From NCBI RefSeq assembly GCF_014621695.1, contig NZ_CP061283.1:1-64000 (forward strand): a stretch of DNA of 64,000 bases. Reading direction: 5' to 3'. The DNA is from Streptomyces xanthii. Its GTDB lineage: Bacteria > Actinomycetota > Actinomycetes > Streptomycetales > Streptomycetaceae. A program made the position numbers and the translations under genes. Below, in pieces: positions 1 to 7,655 of this stretch (its first letter is position 1; each line of letters begins with the position of its first letter). The notes beneath the pieces were generated by a model. The model was not told where the DNA came from. It saw only the letters and a program-made list of their open reading frames with translations, and did no database searches.

Positions 1-22
1 GGGGGTGGTCAGTGAGGGACAT
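1..22 (-). CDS. Partial CDS, N-terminus only (MSLTDHP...)
   Basis: A gene starts here on the minus strand and runs out of the window after seven codons (MSLTDHP). The ATG at 22-20 follows a GGAGG-like ribosome binding site and lies just downstream of promoter module A, the same spacing seen for the other module-driven genes. Nothing can be said about function. Confidence 0.5.
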
Positions 23-39
23 CAGGGCCTCCAGCGTTC

Positions 40-120
40 GGGTTTCGAGTGGTGGTGCCGGTCGGGGTGCCACCCCCTTCCAACAAGTACAACATTACCA
101 GCATTAGGCCGGAAACGGAA
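40..120 (-). promoter_or_regulatory. Promoter module A
   Basis: First of nine copies of one promoter module. Read on the minus strand it has -35 TTCCGT (120-115), a 17-bp spacer, -10 TAATGT (97-92), then the conserved leader GTTGGAAGGGGGTGGCACCC with its small GGGGT/ACCCC hairpin, and the tail CTCGAAACCCG. It precedes the partial gene at the window edge. CCCTGGTCA lies 16 nt upstream of the -35, as in copies B and C. Confidence 0.75.
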
Positions 121-175
121 GTGGGAAAGTGGGCCTGACCAGGGTTTTCCGCCCCTGGATGCCGCTACGGCTGCA

Positions 176-220
176 CCACCGCGCGCCCGCCGCCCCCGCC
201 GGGCGGCGGGCGCGCGGTGG
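176..220 (-). terminator. Strong hairpin, 20-bp perfect stem
   Basis: A perfect 20-bp inverted repeat with a 5-nt loop (arms 176-195 and 201-220), immediately after the stop of the gene at 222-905. There is no T-run, as is usual for Streptomyces terminators. Confidence 0.7.
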
Positions 221-221
221 G

Positions 222-905
222 TCAGGTGGCCAGGTCGAACACGGCTCGCAGGTGCTCACGGCGGTGCGCGCGGGACGCCTGCTGTGCCATCGCCCGGACT
301 TCAAAGCGGCCCTCGGCGCGGTATCCGCAGGAGCAGCGGGACAGATACAGGGGCTCTCCGATCTGCCATTCGCCGACGCCGAACGCGTCGACGACCCACT
401 TGTCCGTGCCCATGTAGCCGGTCTCCGCTCGGTGCTCGTGCAGTGTCATCGCCACCCGGCCCGCGTAGGAGACGGACGCGGCGCCGTCCGGCTCGACCGT
501 GAGCCAACCGCGCTCCAGGAGGCGCCTGGTGGCGGTCGCCGGGATGGACACGATCCCGGCCCGGACGCATCCGTTCGTGAGGGCGGCGCCAGGGGTCGCT
601 TCGCGTTCCCGGATCAGCTGTAGGTCCTCGTACTGGCGGGCCGTCAGTCGGCGCGGCGCGTACACCGGTTCCAGTCGGATGGTGCGCCGTAGCGTGACCG
701 GCCAGGTGTCCAGGGCGCTGCGGTGTCCGGTGATCACACGGGTGATGGTGATGCGGCCGGAGCGGTCGGCGTCGGGGCTGACCTGGTCGTCGTCGCAGAG
801 GGCGGCGGCAATCAGGGCGTCGGCCTCGACGGCGCTGTATGTGCGGGTGGAGACGCTGCGGTCGTAGTCGGTGATCTTGGCGGTGTAGGCCGGGGGGTTC
901 TGCAC
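222..905 (-). CDS. Hypothetical plasmid protein, 227 aa
   Basis: Not recognised. The start chosen is GTG at 905 (VQNPPAYTAK...) behind a GAGGA ribosome binding site; longer readings upstream run through a terminator-like hairpin. The C-terminal third carries a CSCG motif followed by a basic, His/Arg-rich tail (AHRREHLR), perhaps a small metal-binding knuckle. It is the second gene of the operon driven by promoter module B, 131 bp after the 1037-1924 gene, with a hairpin between them that may reduce its expression. Confidence 0.6.
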   Translation of the reverse strand: MQNPPAYTAKITDYDRSVSTRTYSAVEADALIAAALCDDDQVSPDADRSGRITITRVITGHRSALDTWPVTLRRTIRLEPVYAPRRLTARQYEDLQLIREREATPGAALTNGCVRAGIVSIPATATRRLLERGWLTVEPDGAASVSYAGRVAMTLHEHRAETGYMGTDKWVVDAFGVGEWQIGEPLYLSRCSCGYRAEGRFEVRAMAQQASRAHRREHLRAVFDLAT

Positions 906-997
906 GGCGGAAGTCCTCAACGGTGTTCGGGTGCGGCGCGGACGCGGCCGGCGCGGTCCTCGGCGCTGCGGCGCGCGCCCGGCAGCGGCGGGCACGG

Positions 998-1026
998 GGC
1001 TGGGCGGCGGTGTCCGCCGCCCAGCC
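998..1026 (-). terminator. Intergenic hairpin
   Basis: A perfect 13-bp stem with a 3-nt loop between the genes at 1037-1924 and 222-905. It is a probable attenuator or terminator on the minus strand. Confidence 0.6.
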
Positions 1027-1036
1027 GGGGAGGGTG

Positions 1037-1924
1037 TTACGCGGGGGCGAGTTCGGCGGCGGCGGACGAGATCGGCCAGCGGCCGGCGTAGTCGACGTGC
1101 ACGCGGCGTGTCCGGTCGGTGATGTGGGTCGCGGTCTCGATGACGCGGCCGGTCTCGGCGTGTCCGTCCTGCTCCGGGAGCGCGAACGTCCGGCGGGCGG
1201 TGTCGCCGACCCGCCACCAGACCGCGCCGTCGTCCTCGGTGGGTGCGGGCAGGTGATCGGCGGGGACGCCGAGGTCGGCGGCGGTGCAGCTGGCGCACCC
1301 GAGCCGTGTGCCGACCTGGTACAGCGGGGCGGCCTGCTCGCACTCCGGGCAGTCGCCGGGGGCGGTGTACCGCGCGGACCGCTCCGGGATCAGGGCTCCG
1401 AGGTCGGCGTGCGCGGGGTCCATGAGGAGCACGTACGGGGAGTGCTCGCCTCGTTCGGCGCCGGACAGAACGACGTAGCCGTTGTGTAGGCGGGTGACCT
1501 GGCGGAGCGTGACCGGCTGGGCGGCGAAGGTGTCGGGGTAGCGCTCGCCCTCGTTGCCGCTGATGTAGGGGGCGCGGTGGACGGGGCGGACCTGCCGGTA
1601 CCCCTCGCGCTCGATCTCGTCCCAGGTAGCGAAGCGCCATCCGGCGGGGGCCTGCGTGCGCCTCGCGCGACGGCGCTCGGTCTCGGTGGCGGCCGAGGTT
1701 CGGGCGTCGACCATGGTCACCAGTCGTTCCGCGGCGAGGTACTTGCGGGTGTGATCGGTCGCGTACTGGCGCTCATCTCCGGTGGCCAGCGCCTTCCAGG
1801 GCGAGGAGCCGCGCGCCGTACGCCATACGTGCCCCGACGGGTCGGCTGCGTCGTCCACGAACACGGGGGTCCGCCCGTTGGCGTCCGGCGTTCCGTAGCG
1901 GTAGCGGGTCTTGATGTCGGTCAC
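1037..1924 (-). CDS. Hypothetical protein with a CxxC zinc-ribbon, 295 aa
   Basis: The start is GTG at 1924 (VTDIKTRYRYG) with GGAGGG 8 nt upstream; an in-frame extension back through promoter module B is possible but unlikely. Two cysteine pairs, CPEC and CASC, about 20 residues apart at roughly positions 200-225 suggest a zinc ribbon. The protein is otherwise Arg- and Tyr-rich and soluble. It is the first gene behind promoter module B. Family unknown; proteins of this type are frequent on actinobacterial plasmids. Confidence 0.65.
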   Translation of the reverse strand: MTDIKTRYRYGTPDANGRTPVFVDDAADPSGHVWRTARGSSPWKALATGDERQYATDHTRKYLAAERLVTMVDARTSAATETERRRARRTQAPAGWRFATWDEIEREGYRQVRPVHRAPYISGNEGERYPDTFAAQPVTLRQVTRLHNGYVVLSGAERGEHSPYVLLMDPAHADLGALIPERSARYTAPGDCPECEQAAPLYQVGTRLGCASCTAADLGVPADHLPAPTEDDGAVWWRVGDTARRTFALPEQDGHAETGRVIETATHITDRTRRVHVDYAGRWPISSAAAELAPA

Positions 1925-1940
1925 GGCTGTGCCCTCCGAG

Positions 1941-2024
1941 GTCGGGTTTCGAGTGGTGGTGTCGGTCGGAGTGCCACCCCCTTCCAACAAGGACAACATT
2001 ACCAGCCTTGAGCCGGAAAGGGAA
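1941..2024 (-). promoter_or_regulatory. Promoter module B
   Basis: -35 TTCCCT (2024-2019), 17-bp spacer, -10 TAATGT (2001-1996), conserved hairpin and TCGAAACCC tail. It drives 1037-1924 and probably 222-905. CCCTGGTCA lies 16 nt upstream of the -35 (2048-2040). Confidence 0.8.
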
Positions 2025-2094
2025 GCGGGAAAGTGGGCCTGACCAGGGTTTTTCTCGGATTTCTCGCGGTGCCGCGCGCACCCTCCGGGCCGGG

Positions 2095-2129
2095 CCACCC
2101 CCCTCCTTGCCAGCCGCCTTTTCGGCACC
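2095..2129 (+). repeat. Dispersed 34-36-bp repeat, copy 1
   Basis: The sequence CCACCCCCCTCC followed by GCCAGCCGCCTTTTCGGCAC recurs at 22573-22608 (same strand) and 23118-23151 (opposite strand). This copy lies between the end of the 2183-2620 gene and promoter module B. Function unknown. Confidence 0.6.
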
Positions 2130-2182
2130 ACGGCGGACCCGCAGACGGCAGACGGCTCGCACTCGACAGAAGGGCGTCCGGC

Positions 2183-2620
2183 TCAGGCTGCGGCCAGGTG
2201 CATAGCGGGGCGGAGGTAGCGGCCGGGCTGGCCGGGGATGGCGACGGGGGGCCAGCCGGGGGTGGCGCGGAGCCGGTGGGGCGGCCGGCGGGCGTGCGCG
2301 GCGTCCCGCTCGGCCTGGGTGCGCATCCGTGCGAGTCGGCCGGCCAGACGTCGGGCTTCCTCGTTCGCTCCGGCGGTCACCTCGGCGTACCAGGCGGCGG
2401 GGTCCTCGTCGGCCAGCCGCTCCAGGCGCTCCTCCTCGGCCTCCTGACGGCGCCACCGTTCGGCGGCCTCGACGACGGCGGCGAACCGGCGGGGGTCATT
2501 GGGCGGGAGCTGGCTCCAGGCCAGCGATCCATACGGCGGGACGTTCCAGTCCCGGGCTCCGTCAGCAAGCGTGGTGACCTGGTGCACGGCCCACGCTTGG
2601 GCAGCATCGGCGGTGTTCAC
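2183..2620 (-). CDS. Hypothetical protein, 145 aa
   Basis: The start is GTG at 2620 (VNTADAAQAW) with GAGGAG 5 nt upstream. The middle of the protein is a long, highly charged helix (about residues 50-105, rich in Glu, Arg and Ala) likely to form a coiled coil; the C-terminus is Pro/Arg-rich. It is the second gene behind promoter module C, separated from the first by a GC-rich hairpin that carries the same TCGAAACCC tail as the promoter modules. Not recognised. Confidence 0.6.
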   Translation of the reverse strand: MNTADAAQAWAVHQVTTLADGARDWNVPPYGSLAWSQLPPNDPRRFAAVVEAAERWRRQEAEEERLERLADEDPAAWYAEVTAGANEEARRLAGRLARMRTQAERDAAHARRPPHRLRATPGWPPVAIPGQPGRYLRPAMHLAAA

Positions 2621-2636
2621 GGGGTTCTCCTCCGGG

Positions 2637-2688
2637 GTCGGGTTTCGAGGGGTCCGGGGGCGGCGGTGCCATCCGCCGCCCCCGGCAG
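2637..2688 (-). repeat. Intercistronic hairpin plus TCGAAACCC tail
   Basis: A 13-bp perfect stem (2654-2666 with 2673-2685) followed on the minus strand by CTCGAAACCCGACC and then the ribosome binding site of 2183-2620. It has the tail of the promoter modules without the promoter. Similar units lie at 11344-11391 and 16124-16171. Confidence 0.6.
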
Positions 2689-2691
2689 GGG

Positions 2692-3117
2692 TCACGCGAT
2701 CTCGTCCTTGTAGTTCTCCTCGGCGTGGTACAGCAGGGCGTCCTCACTCAGTCCGTACGCGTCCGCGAGGCGCAGAAGGTTGCCGACGTAGCAGACAAGG
2801 GCCGCGGCGCGGTCGTCGATCCGCTCAGGGAAGGGCCGTCCGGAGAGGCGGACGAGGTGGAGCTGCTCCAGGTCCTGCGGGCTGAGGGCGTAGGTGCGGG
2901 CGAGGTGGAAGGCGTCGGTGAGCGCGTCGCCGACGGCGATGGCCACCAGCTGCTGCGCGGTGGCGGCGCCTTCGCGGCGTCGGGCTTCGCGGGACAGGGC
3001 GCCCAGGGGGCGAAGGGCCGCGCGGGCGGCCTTCACGGACGGAGCGGGGCGCCGGGTCGCCTGGGGGTGGGCGAGCATCGCGGCGATGGCCGTTCGGGCA
3101 CGGCAGGCAGGGGTCAA
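2692..3117 (-). CDS. Hypothetical protein, 141 aa
   Basis: TTG start at 3117 (MTPACRARTAI) with GGAGGA 5 nt upstream; the longer frame reading back through promoter module C is not needed. The sequence is helical with a Leu-rich segment near residues 85-130 and an acidic C-terminus (HAEENYKDEIA). It is the first gene of the short operon driven by promoter module C. No family recognised. Confidence 0.6.
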   Translation of the reverse strand: MTPACRARTAIAAMLAHPQATRRPAPSVKAARAALRPLGALSREARRREGAATAQQLVAIAVGDALTDAFHLARTYALSPQDLEQLHLVRLSGRPFPERIDDRAAALVCYVGNLLRLADAYGLSEDALLYHAEENYKDEIA

Positions 3118-3131
3118 AGGGTCCTCCGGTG

Positions 3132-3215
3132 GTCGGGTTTCGAGTGGTGGTGTCGGTCGGGGTGCCACCCCCTTCCAACACGAAGAACAATACCAGCTCT
3201 AGACCTGATTCGGAA
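3132..3215 (-). promoter_or_regulatory. Promoter module C
   Basis: -35 TTCCGA (3215-3210), 17-bp spacer, -10 TATTGT (3192-3187), conserved leader hairpin, TCGAAACCC tail. It drives 2692-3117 and 2183-2620. The upstream box CCCTGGTCA lies at 3240-3232. Confidence 0.8.
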
Positions 3216-3311
3216 GGGTGGAAACGGCCTTTGACCAGGGGATTTCTCGGGCCGGCAGCGTTCGGATTCGTGGCGCCGGCCTCCCGCCGCAGAAGGAGGG
3301 ACGAGTACGCA

Positions 3312-3349
3312 GACGGCCCGCGCCTCCACGGGGGAGGGCGCGGGCCGTC
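3312..3349 (-). terminator. Terminator hairpin
   Basis: A 16-bp stem with a one-base bulge, directly downstream of the minus-strand gene 3364-3642 and upstream of promoter module C, so it insulates the two operons. Confidence 0.7.
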
Positions 3350-3363
3350 GGTCCGTTCGGTGG

Positions 3364-3642
3364 TCAGTTGCTGGCGCGTCCCAACAGGGTCAGGGTCTCC
3401 TCGCAGGCCCTGGCGAAGCTCTCGGCGAGCGGAGCGTCGTCGGCAGCGGCCTGCTGGCACTCCCACCACGTGCTGGCCGTGAGGTCGGCGAGCTCCTCGA
3501 CCTGGCGCTCGTCGAGCTGGAGCGGCGCGGCCGCGGTGGCACACCGCGGGATGGCGTCACTCAGCCAGCCGGGCAGGCTTTCGGGGTGGCACATCTCCAA
3601 CGCGGCGTAGAGCGGCGCGGGCACCGGAACCGCGGCGCTCAC
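3364..3642 (-). CDS. Hypothetical protein, 92 aa
   Basis: GTG start at 3642 (VSAAVPVPAPLYAALEM) with GGGAG 7 nt upstream and a 4-nt GTGA overlap with the stop of 3639-4301, so translation is probably coupled. Small, acidic and helical with no motif recognised. It is the last gene of the long operon that ends at the 3312-3349 hairpin. Confidence 0.6.
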   Translation of the reverse strand: MSAAVPVPAPLYAALEMCHPESLPGWLSDAIPRCATAAAPLQLDERQVEELADLTASTWWECQQAAADDAPLAESFARACEETLTLLGRASN

Positions 3643-4301
3643 GCTGTTCTCCCGGCCATGGCCGGTTCGGTCGCGGCGTGTTCGTCGAGCCACCGCGCGG
3701 CCGCCGTCACGGTGGTGAAGAAGCGGTCATCGGCCCGGGGGTGGTGGCGGAATACCGGGGTCGGCCGCTCCCCCGGCTCCGGCGCGGACAGCTCGGTGAG
3801 GCCGTAGCTGACCGTGTAGCCCGGTCCGCCCCGGGGACCGAAGCCGGGTTCGATGGCGCCGACGATGTCCTCGGCGGCGAGCCGCAGCGCGTTGCGGCGT
3901 GCGACGAGGTACCACCGGGGATCGCCGGGCGGGTCGAGCATGATGCCGAGCCGGGGCGGCGGCCCCTGGTAGATCCATACCTGCCCGCAGCGCCGGGGCT
4001 TGGTGCCCATGCCGAGTCGGCCGGTGTCGAACACCTGCGGCGTCCCTGGGAGTTCGGCGTCCAGCTTGGTCGCCGCGCCGCACTTCGGGCAGTAGATCCG
4101 TACGGTGAGGGCCCGGTAGGCGTCGCCGTGACCGCACAGGTTGTCCTCGGCGTCGAGCGGGCAGGAGTGGCCGCTGTAGCTGCTCTCGCGGACGGTGTGG
4201 TGAATCCGGTAGTCGACCTCCCAGCCCTTGGCGGTGCAGCCCTCACGGTGTTCGGGGGTCGTGTAGTCCAGGTGCGCGGCGAGTGCGTCCAGGCCGGTCA
4301 C
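3639..4301 (-). CDS. Hypothetical Cys-rich protein, 220 aa
   Basis: GTG start at 4301, overlapping the stop of 4298-4786 as GTGA. The N-terminal half carries several Cys/His positions (HSCPLD, LCGHGD, YCPKCG) that look like zinc-binding knuckles, followed by a hydrophilic domain. Not assigned to a named family. It sits in a chain of overlapping genes (6109 to 3364), suggesting coordinated translation. Confidence 0.6.
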   Translation of the reverse strand: MTGLDALAAHLDYTTPEHREGCTAKGWEVDYRIHHTVRESSYSGHSCPLDAEDNLCGHGDAYRALTVRIYCPKCGAATKLDAELPGTPQVFDTGRLGMGTKPRRCGQVWIYQGPPPRLGIMLDPPGDPRWYLVARRNALRLAAEDIVGAIEPGFGPRGGPGYTVSYGLTELSAPEPGERPTPVFRHHPRADDRFFTTVTAAARWLDEHAATEPAMAGRTA

Positions 4302-4786
4302 CGCTCGCCCCCGATGCCGAGTTCGGCGTGCAGAGCGTTGAGTTCGTCGAGCCGGGGGCCGCCGGCGGCCGCGGAGAGGAACCCCTCCATGCCCATGCCG
4401 ATGATGTGGGCCTCCAGGACGCTCAGGGCGGTCTGGTGGCCGAAGCCGTTGAGATAGGCGTCGAGGGGGACGGGGCGGCCCTTGGCGTAGCTGAGGGCAA
4501 GGGTCAGCAGCTTCTCGTCGGTGCCGGTGAGGTAGACCCCCTCGTCGGCGTGCAGGGCGGTGAGGTCGAGCTCTGCGGTCAGGGCGCGGCCGGTGTCCGG
4601 GACCTCCGCCCACGTGAGGGTGATGTGGCGGGCGAAGTCGGCCCGGCCGGGCAGACCGGACGAGGTGACCAGGTGGGTCGCGGCGCGCTTCAGCTCGCTG
4701 CCGCTGAGCGTGGCGGCCGCGGTGAGCGCCGCGCACATCTCCTCTGCGGAGAGGGATGCCGGGCTCGGGGTGACGTCGTGTCGCAT
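4298..4786 (-). CDS. Hypothetical protein, 162 aa
   Basis: ATG start at 4786 (MRHDVTPSPASLSAEEM), 10 bp after the stop of 4797-5519. Mostly alpha-helical, with small hydrophobic patches but no convincing membrane helix. Its stop overlaps the next start. No family recognised. Confidence 0.6.
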   Translation of the reverse strand: MRHDVTPSPASLSAEEMCAALTAAATLSGSELKRAATHLVTSSGLPGRADFARHITLTWAEVPDTGRALTAELDLTALHADEGVYLTGTDEKLLTLALSYAKGRPVPLDAYLNGFGHQTALSVLEAHIIGMGMEGFLSAAAGGPRLDELNALHAELGIGGER

Positions 4787-4796
4787 GAGGACCTTC

Positions 4797-5519
4797 TCAG
4801 TCGTTGGCGAAGCGGTGCAGGGCGTAGTCGTGCGCGCTGGTCCCGGCGACCGCGGAGGAGAGCCGGGTGGCGAAGCGCTGGTAGGCGTCTTCCTGGGCCT
4901 GGGTGAGCACGATCCGCTCGGGCGGCTCCTGACCGGGGCCGGCTGCGGCGACGGCGGCGAGCAGCACCTTGGTGTCGGGCTGGCGGTCCAGATGCAGCAC
5001 GGCCAGGCCGCGGGCGAAGTCGTTGACGAGCTTCTCGGGATCGCCGTCGCGGCCGGGCTCGGCCCAGTCGTCAGCCAGCTGCTCCAGGAAGTCGGCGAGC
5101 TGGGTGTCGTCATGGCCCTCGACGGCCCGGCGGAAGTGCGCCAGGACGGCGGCCACGGTGTCGACGTCGCGCGGGTCGATGTCGGCGGGGTACAGCGGGG
5201 TGTGCTCCCAACGTCCGTCGGGGGCGTACAGGGTGTACTGCCCGGGGGGCCGGGCGTCGTTCGGGACAGAGCGGTTGGTGTTCGTGGCAGTGTGCCGCAG
5301 CGGCGCGGGCAGGGCCTGGAAGAGGCGTCCCCACGCGTCGTGGGCAGCGGTGCCGTCCAGGTCCGCGGGCAGCTGCCACACGTCCTCTTCCCCGTCGCGG
5401 ACCGCGCGGGTGTTCAGGGCCAGCTGCTGGAGGAGGGGCTCCTCCATGTTCATGAACAGGGCCAGCCAGTCCTCGTCATCGGGGAGCAGGACACGGCGCC
5501 GGGCCGGGGTCTCGGTCAT
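4797..5519 (-). CDS. Hypothetical protein, 240 aa
   Basis: ATG start at 5519, overlapping the preceding stop as ATGA. Acidic, soluble, with an N-terminal region rich in Asp/Glu and Trp (DDEDWLALFMNMEEP) and a helical C-terminal half. No motif or family recognised. Operon position between 5516-6109 and 4298-4786 suggests a shared role. Confidence 0.6.
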   Translation of the reverse strand: MTETPARRRVLLPDDEDWLALFMNMEEPLLQQLALNTRAVRDGEEDVWQLPADLDGTAAHDAWGRLFQALPAPLRHTATNTNRSVPNDARPPGQYTLYAPDGRWEHTPLYPADIDPRDVDTVAAVLAHFRRAVEGHDDTQLADFLEQLADDWAEPGRDGDPEKLVNDFARGLAVLHLDRQPDTKVLLAAVAAAGPGQEPPERIVLTQAQEDAYQRFATRLSSAVAGTSAHDYALHRFAND

Positions 5520-6109
5520 GCGCTGGGCTCCTTCACGGCCGGGCGGGCGAACGGGTTGGGGGCCTCGCCGCTAAGGATCTTGCGGACGAGTTCGGCGACC
5601 TCGCGGGCGCCCTCCTCGGTGGCGGGGGCTGCGATCCGACGGGGGCGGCCGCTGGCCGGCTCATCGACGCGGATGTCCCACCCCTCCCTGGTGAGCGCGA
5701 GGGAGAGGGGGGCTTCCCGGCCCTGGTAGCCGAAGGACGGCCCGCCGGCCGGAGGGTCGACGGCGATACGCAGGCCGGGCCTGACGGTGATGCCCTTGGC
5801 GCCCAGTTCCTCAATCAGGGCGTCGCGGGCGGCGTGCAGCTCGACGCTGGTGAGCTCGGTGCGGGAGCAGTAGCGGGCGGCCAGGGCGTCCACCACGCCC
5901 GTGGGCAGGCTGGTGACAGTGGCCCAGTCCTCGGGGGCGATGCCGTGGTTCTGGCCCGCCTCGTACATCTTGGCGAGCAGGTCGGCGGCCTCGGCCAGGA
6001 CGCTGGGGACGTACAGGACGGGCGCCCCCTCCTGTACGTGGGCCCCCGGGTTCCGGGTGGCCATGCGGATGCCGATCTTCGCGGCATCGAGAGCGGAGGT
6101 GTCGCTCAT
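5516..6109 (-). CDS. Hypothetical protein, 197 aa
   Basis: ATG start at 6109 (MSDTSALDAAKIGIRMATRN). Probably a globular alpha/beta protein; no catalytic motif seen. It starts the run of overlapping genes 6109-3364, about 180 bp after the lipoprotein gene, with a strong 17-bp hairpin in the gap. Whether it has its own promoter is unclear. Confidence 0.6.
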   Translation of the reverse strand: MSDTSALDAAKIGIRMATRNPGAHVQEGAPVLYVPSVLAEAADLLAKMYEAGQNHGIAPEDWATVTSLPTGVVDALAARYCSRTELTSVELHAARDALIEELGAKGITVRPGLRIAVDPPAGGPSFGYQGREAPLSLALTREGWDIRVDEPASGRPRRIAAPATEEGAREVAELVRKILSGEAPNPFARPAVKEPSA

Positions 6110-6136
6110 GGGCGGTTGCGTCTCCTAGGTTGGACG

Positions 6137-6177
6137 AGTGGGGTCCGGGGCCGATATCCGCGGCCCCGGACCCCACT
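6137..6177 (-). terminator. Hairpin with perfect 17-bp stem
   Basis: Arms 6137-6153 and 6161-6177, 7-nt loop, between the lipoprotein gene and 5516-6109. It would terminate or attenuate minus-strand transcription from module D. Confidence 0.6.
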
Positions 6178-6290
6178 CTGTCGCGCCGCTCGGACATTCC
6201 GGGCGGGTTCATTCGATGACGGCCCGCTGCACGAGGCACGGTGTAACCGTCATTCTCCTCGCGCGGCGGCCGTACTGCTGGGTCAACGGA

Positions 6291-6698
6291 TCAGGGCCGG
6301 GACCGCGGCGGAGCCGCGGCAGGGGCCTTGATGTCCGGGACCTTCACCTTCTCCGGCGCCTTGGCCGGGGGCTTCGGTGCGCTCGGGGACTTCGGAGCGG
6401 CCGGGACCTTCGGAGCGGTCGGCGTCTTCCGCGCCGGGCCGGGCGTCTTCGGGCTGTCCGTCTGCGGGCGGTGGTTGGGGTCCGCAGACGGGGTGCGCGT
6501 GCTGCCGGTCTTCGGGCGCGAGGTGGACAGGAGGCACGGCCGGGCCCCGTCCGGGACCAGGTCGCCGCCTGCCACGTGGACGGGCTTCGGGCACGGCGGC
6601 GGCGGGCTCGCGGGGTCCTGGAGCTGGCCGCATCCGGAGAGCGTGAGTGCCGCGGTCAGGGCGGCCACCGCGAGGGTGACGGCGCGGGTGGTGTTCAT
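6291..6698 (-). CDS. Putative lipoprotein, Pro/Lys-rich, 135 aa
   Basis: ATG start at 6698 gives a classic lipoprotein signal: a short basic start, the hydrophobic run LAVAALTAALTLSGC and the lipobox LSGC with Cys at about residue 23. The mature part is low-complexity Pro/Lys/Ala/Ser sequence, suggesting an extended cell-surface stalk. The leader reads in frame from promoter module D, but a start there would bury the signal peptide, so 6698 is preferred. Confidence 0.75.
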   Translation of the reverse strand: MNTTRAVTLAVAALTAALTLSGCGQLQDPASPPPPCPKPVHVAGGDLVPDGARPCLLSTSRPKTGSTRTPSADPNHRPQTDSPKTPGPARKTPTAPKVPAAPKSPSAPKPPAKAPEKVKVPDIKAPAAAPPRSRP

Positions 6699-6713
6699 CG
6701 GTGCCTTTCGCAG

Positions 6714-6798
6714 GTTCGGGTTTCGAGTGGTGGTGTCGGTCGGGGTGCCACCCCCTTCCAACATTGAGAACAATACTAGCTTTACACCTCCCTTGCAA
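6714..6798 (-). promoter_or_regulatory. Promoter module D
   Basis: -35 TTGCAA (6798-6793), 17-bp spacer, -10 TATTGT (6775-6770), conserved leader hairpin and TCGAAACCC tail. It drives the lipoprotein and possibly the 6109-3364 genes. The -35 is embedded in a palindromic stretch that may also end transcription from 6819-7655. Confidence 0.8.
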
Positions 6799-6818
6799 GG
6801 GGGTGTGCTGCTGAGGGA

Positions 6819-7655
6819 TCAGCAGTCGCAGCGGATGCACTCCGCCTCGTCGGCCGGGGCGTCGCGGTAGGCGTCGGCGAGCTCGGCCACGGAGCGCACC
6901 GGGGTCCAGGCCGGCCCGGGGCATCCGGTGGTCCGGCAGGGAACACGGGCCTCGAACCGCCAGTCGAAGGGGTCGCGGTCGTCCACCCACCGCACGCACA
7001 GGGACTCGTTCCCGGCGGCGAAGGTGCCGGTGCGGAACTGCGGGTCGGAGCTGGCGGCGTCCCAGGCGAACAGCTCGGTCGCGGCTTCGCCGAAGACGCG
7101 GCGGACGTCGGCCAGGTCGGCGGTCCGGTCCTCCTCGGCGGCCAGCCGCTCCAGCGCGGCGCCCAGCACGGGGAGGGTCTCGGCCAGGACGGTCCGGTCG
7201 ATGCCCTCGGCCTTGGGGGACGCCTCACGGAGCTGGGCGAACTGGTCGTCCACGACATGGGCCGGGACGCGGATGGTGCCGGTGCGGGCGGCGTTGCGGG
7301 TGTGGGCGAGGTCCGGCGGCGTGCTCATCGCCAGGGCGTAGGAGAGGACCCCGTGCTCGTCGGCGATTTCGGCGAAGCGGCGGCGCAGCCCCTCCTCGGC
7401 GAAGGTCGCATCCACGACCGTGGTCAATCCCAGGTTGAGCCGTGCGCGGAGCACGGTCTCCAGGGCCTGCCAGGCGGCCCCGCTGACCGACTGGTTCCCG
7501 GGGTCGTCGGCGCACATCCGGCGGAAGTCGTCGGCCCGCAGGACCTGGCTGGGCTGGAACATCCGCGATACGCGGGTCTTGCCGGTGCCGCTCGCGCCGA
7601 CCAGGAGGATCAGCGCGGGCGTCTCGAACGGCAGGGTGATCGAAGCGGTGGGCAT
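6819..7655 (-). CDS. P-loop ATPase / polynucleotide-kinase-like protein, 278 aa
   Basis: A clean Walker A motif GASGTGKT lies at residues 20-27, followed by an RADDFRRM segment typical of small AAA/PNKP- and zeta-toxin-like kinases in which an Asp after the P-loop binds substrate. The C-terminal quarter has Cys residues (PCRTTGCPG, CIRCDC) that may bind zinc. The start ATG overlaps the stop of the GGDEF gene by one base (TGATG), so the two are probably translated together. Substrate (RNA, DNA or small molecule) cannot be told. Confidence 0.7.
   Translation of the reverse strand: MPTASITLPFETPALILLVGASGTGKTRVSRMFQPSQVLRADDFRRMCADDPGNQSVSGAAWQALETVLRARLNLGLTTVVDATFAEEGLRRRFAEIADEHGVLSYALAMSTPPDLAHTRNAARTGTIRVPAHVVDDQFAQLREASPKAEGIDRTVLAETLPVLGAALERLAAEEDRTADLADVRRVFGEAATELFAWDAASSDPQFRTGTFAAGNESLCVRWVDDRDPFDWRFEARVPCRTTGCPGPAWTPVRSVAELADAYRDAPADEAECIRCDC

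Noticed and set aside
222..1640. Long minus-strand ORF reading from 1640 to 222
   Set aside because: It runs through a strong hairpin and through another gene in a different frame. The GTG at 905 with its own ribosome binding site explains the real gene.
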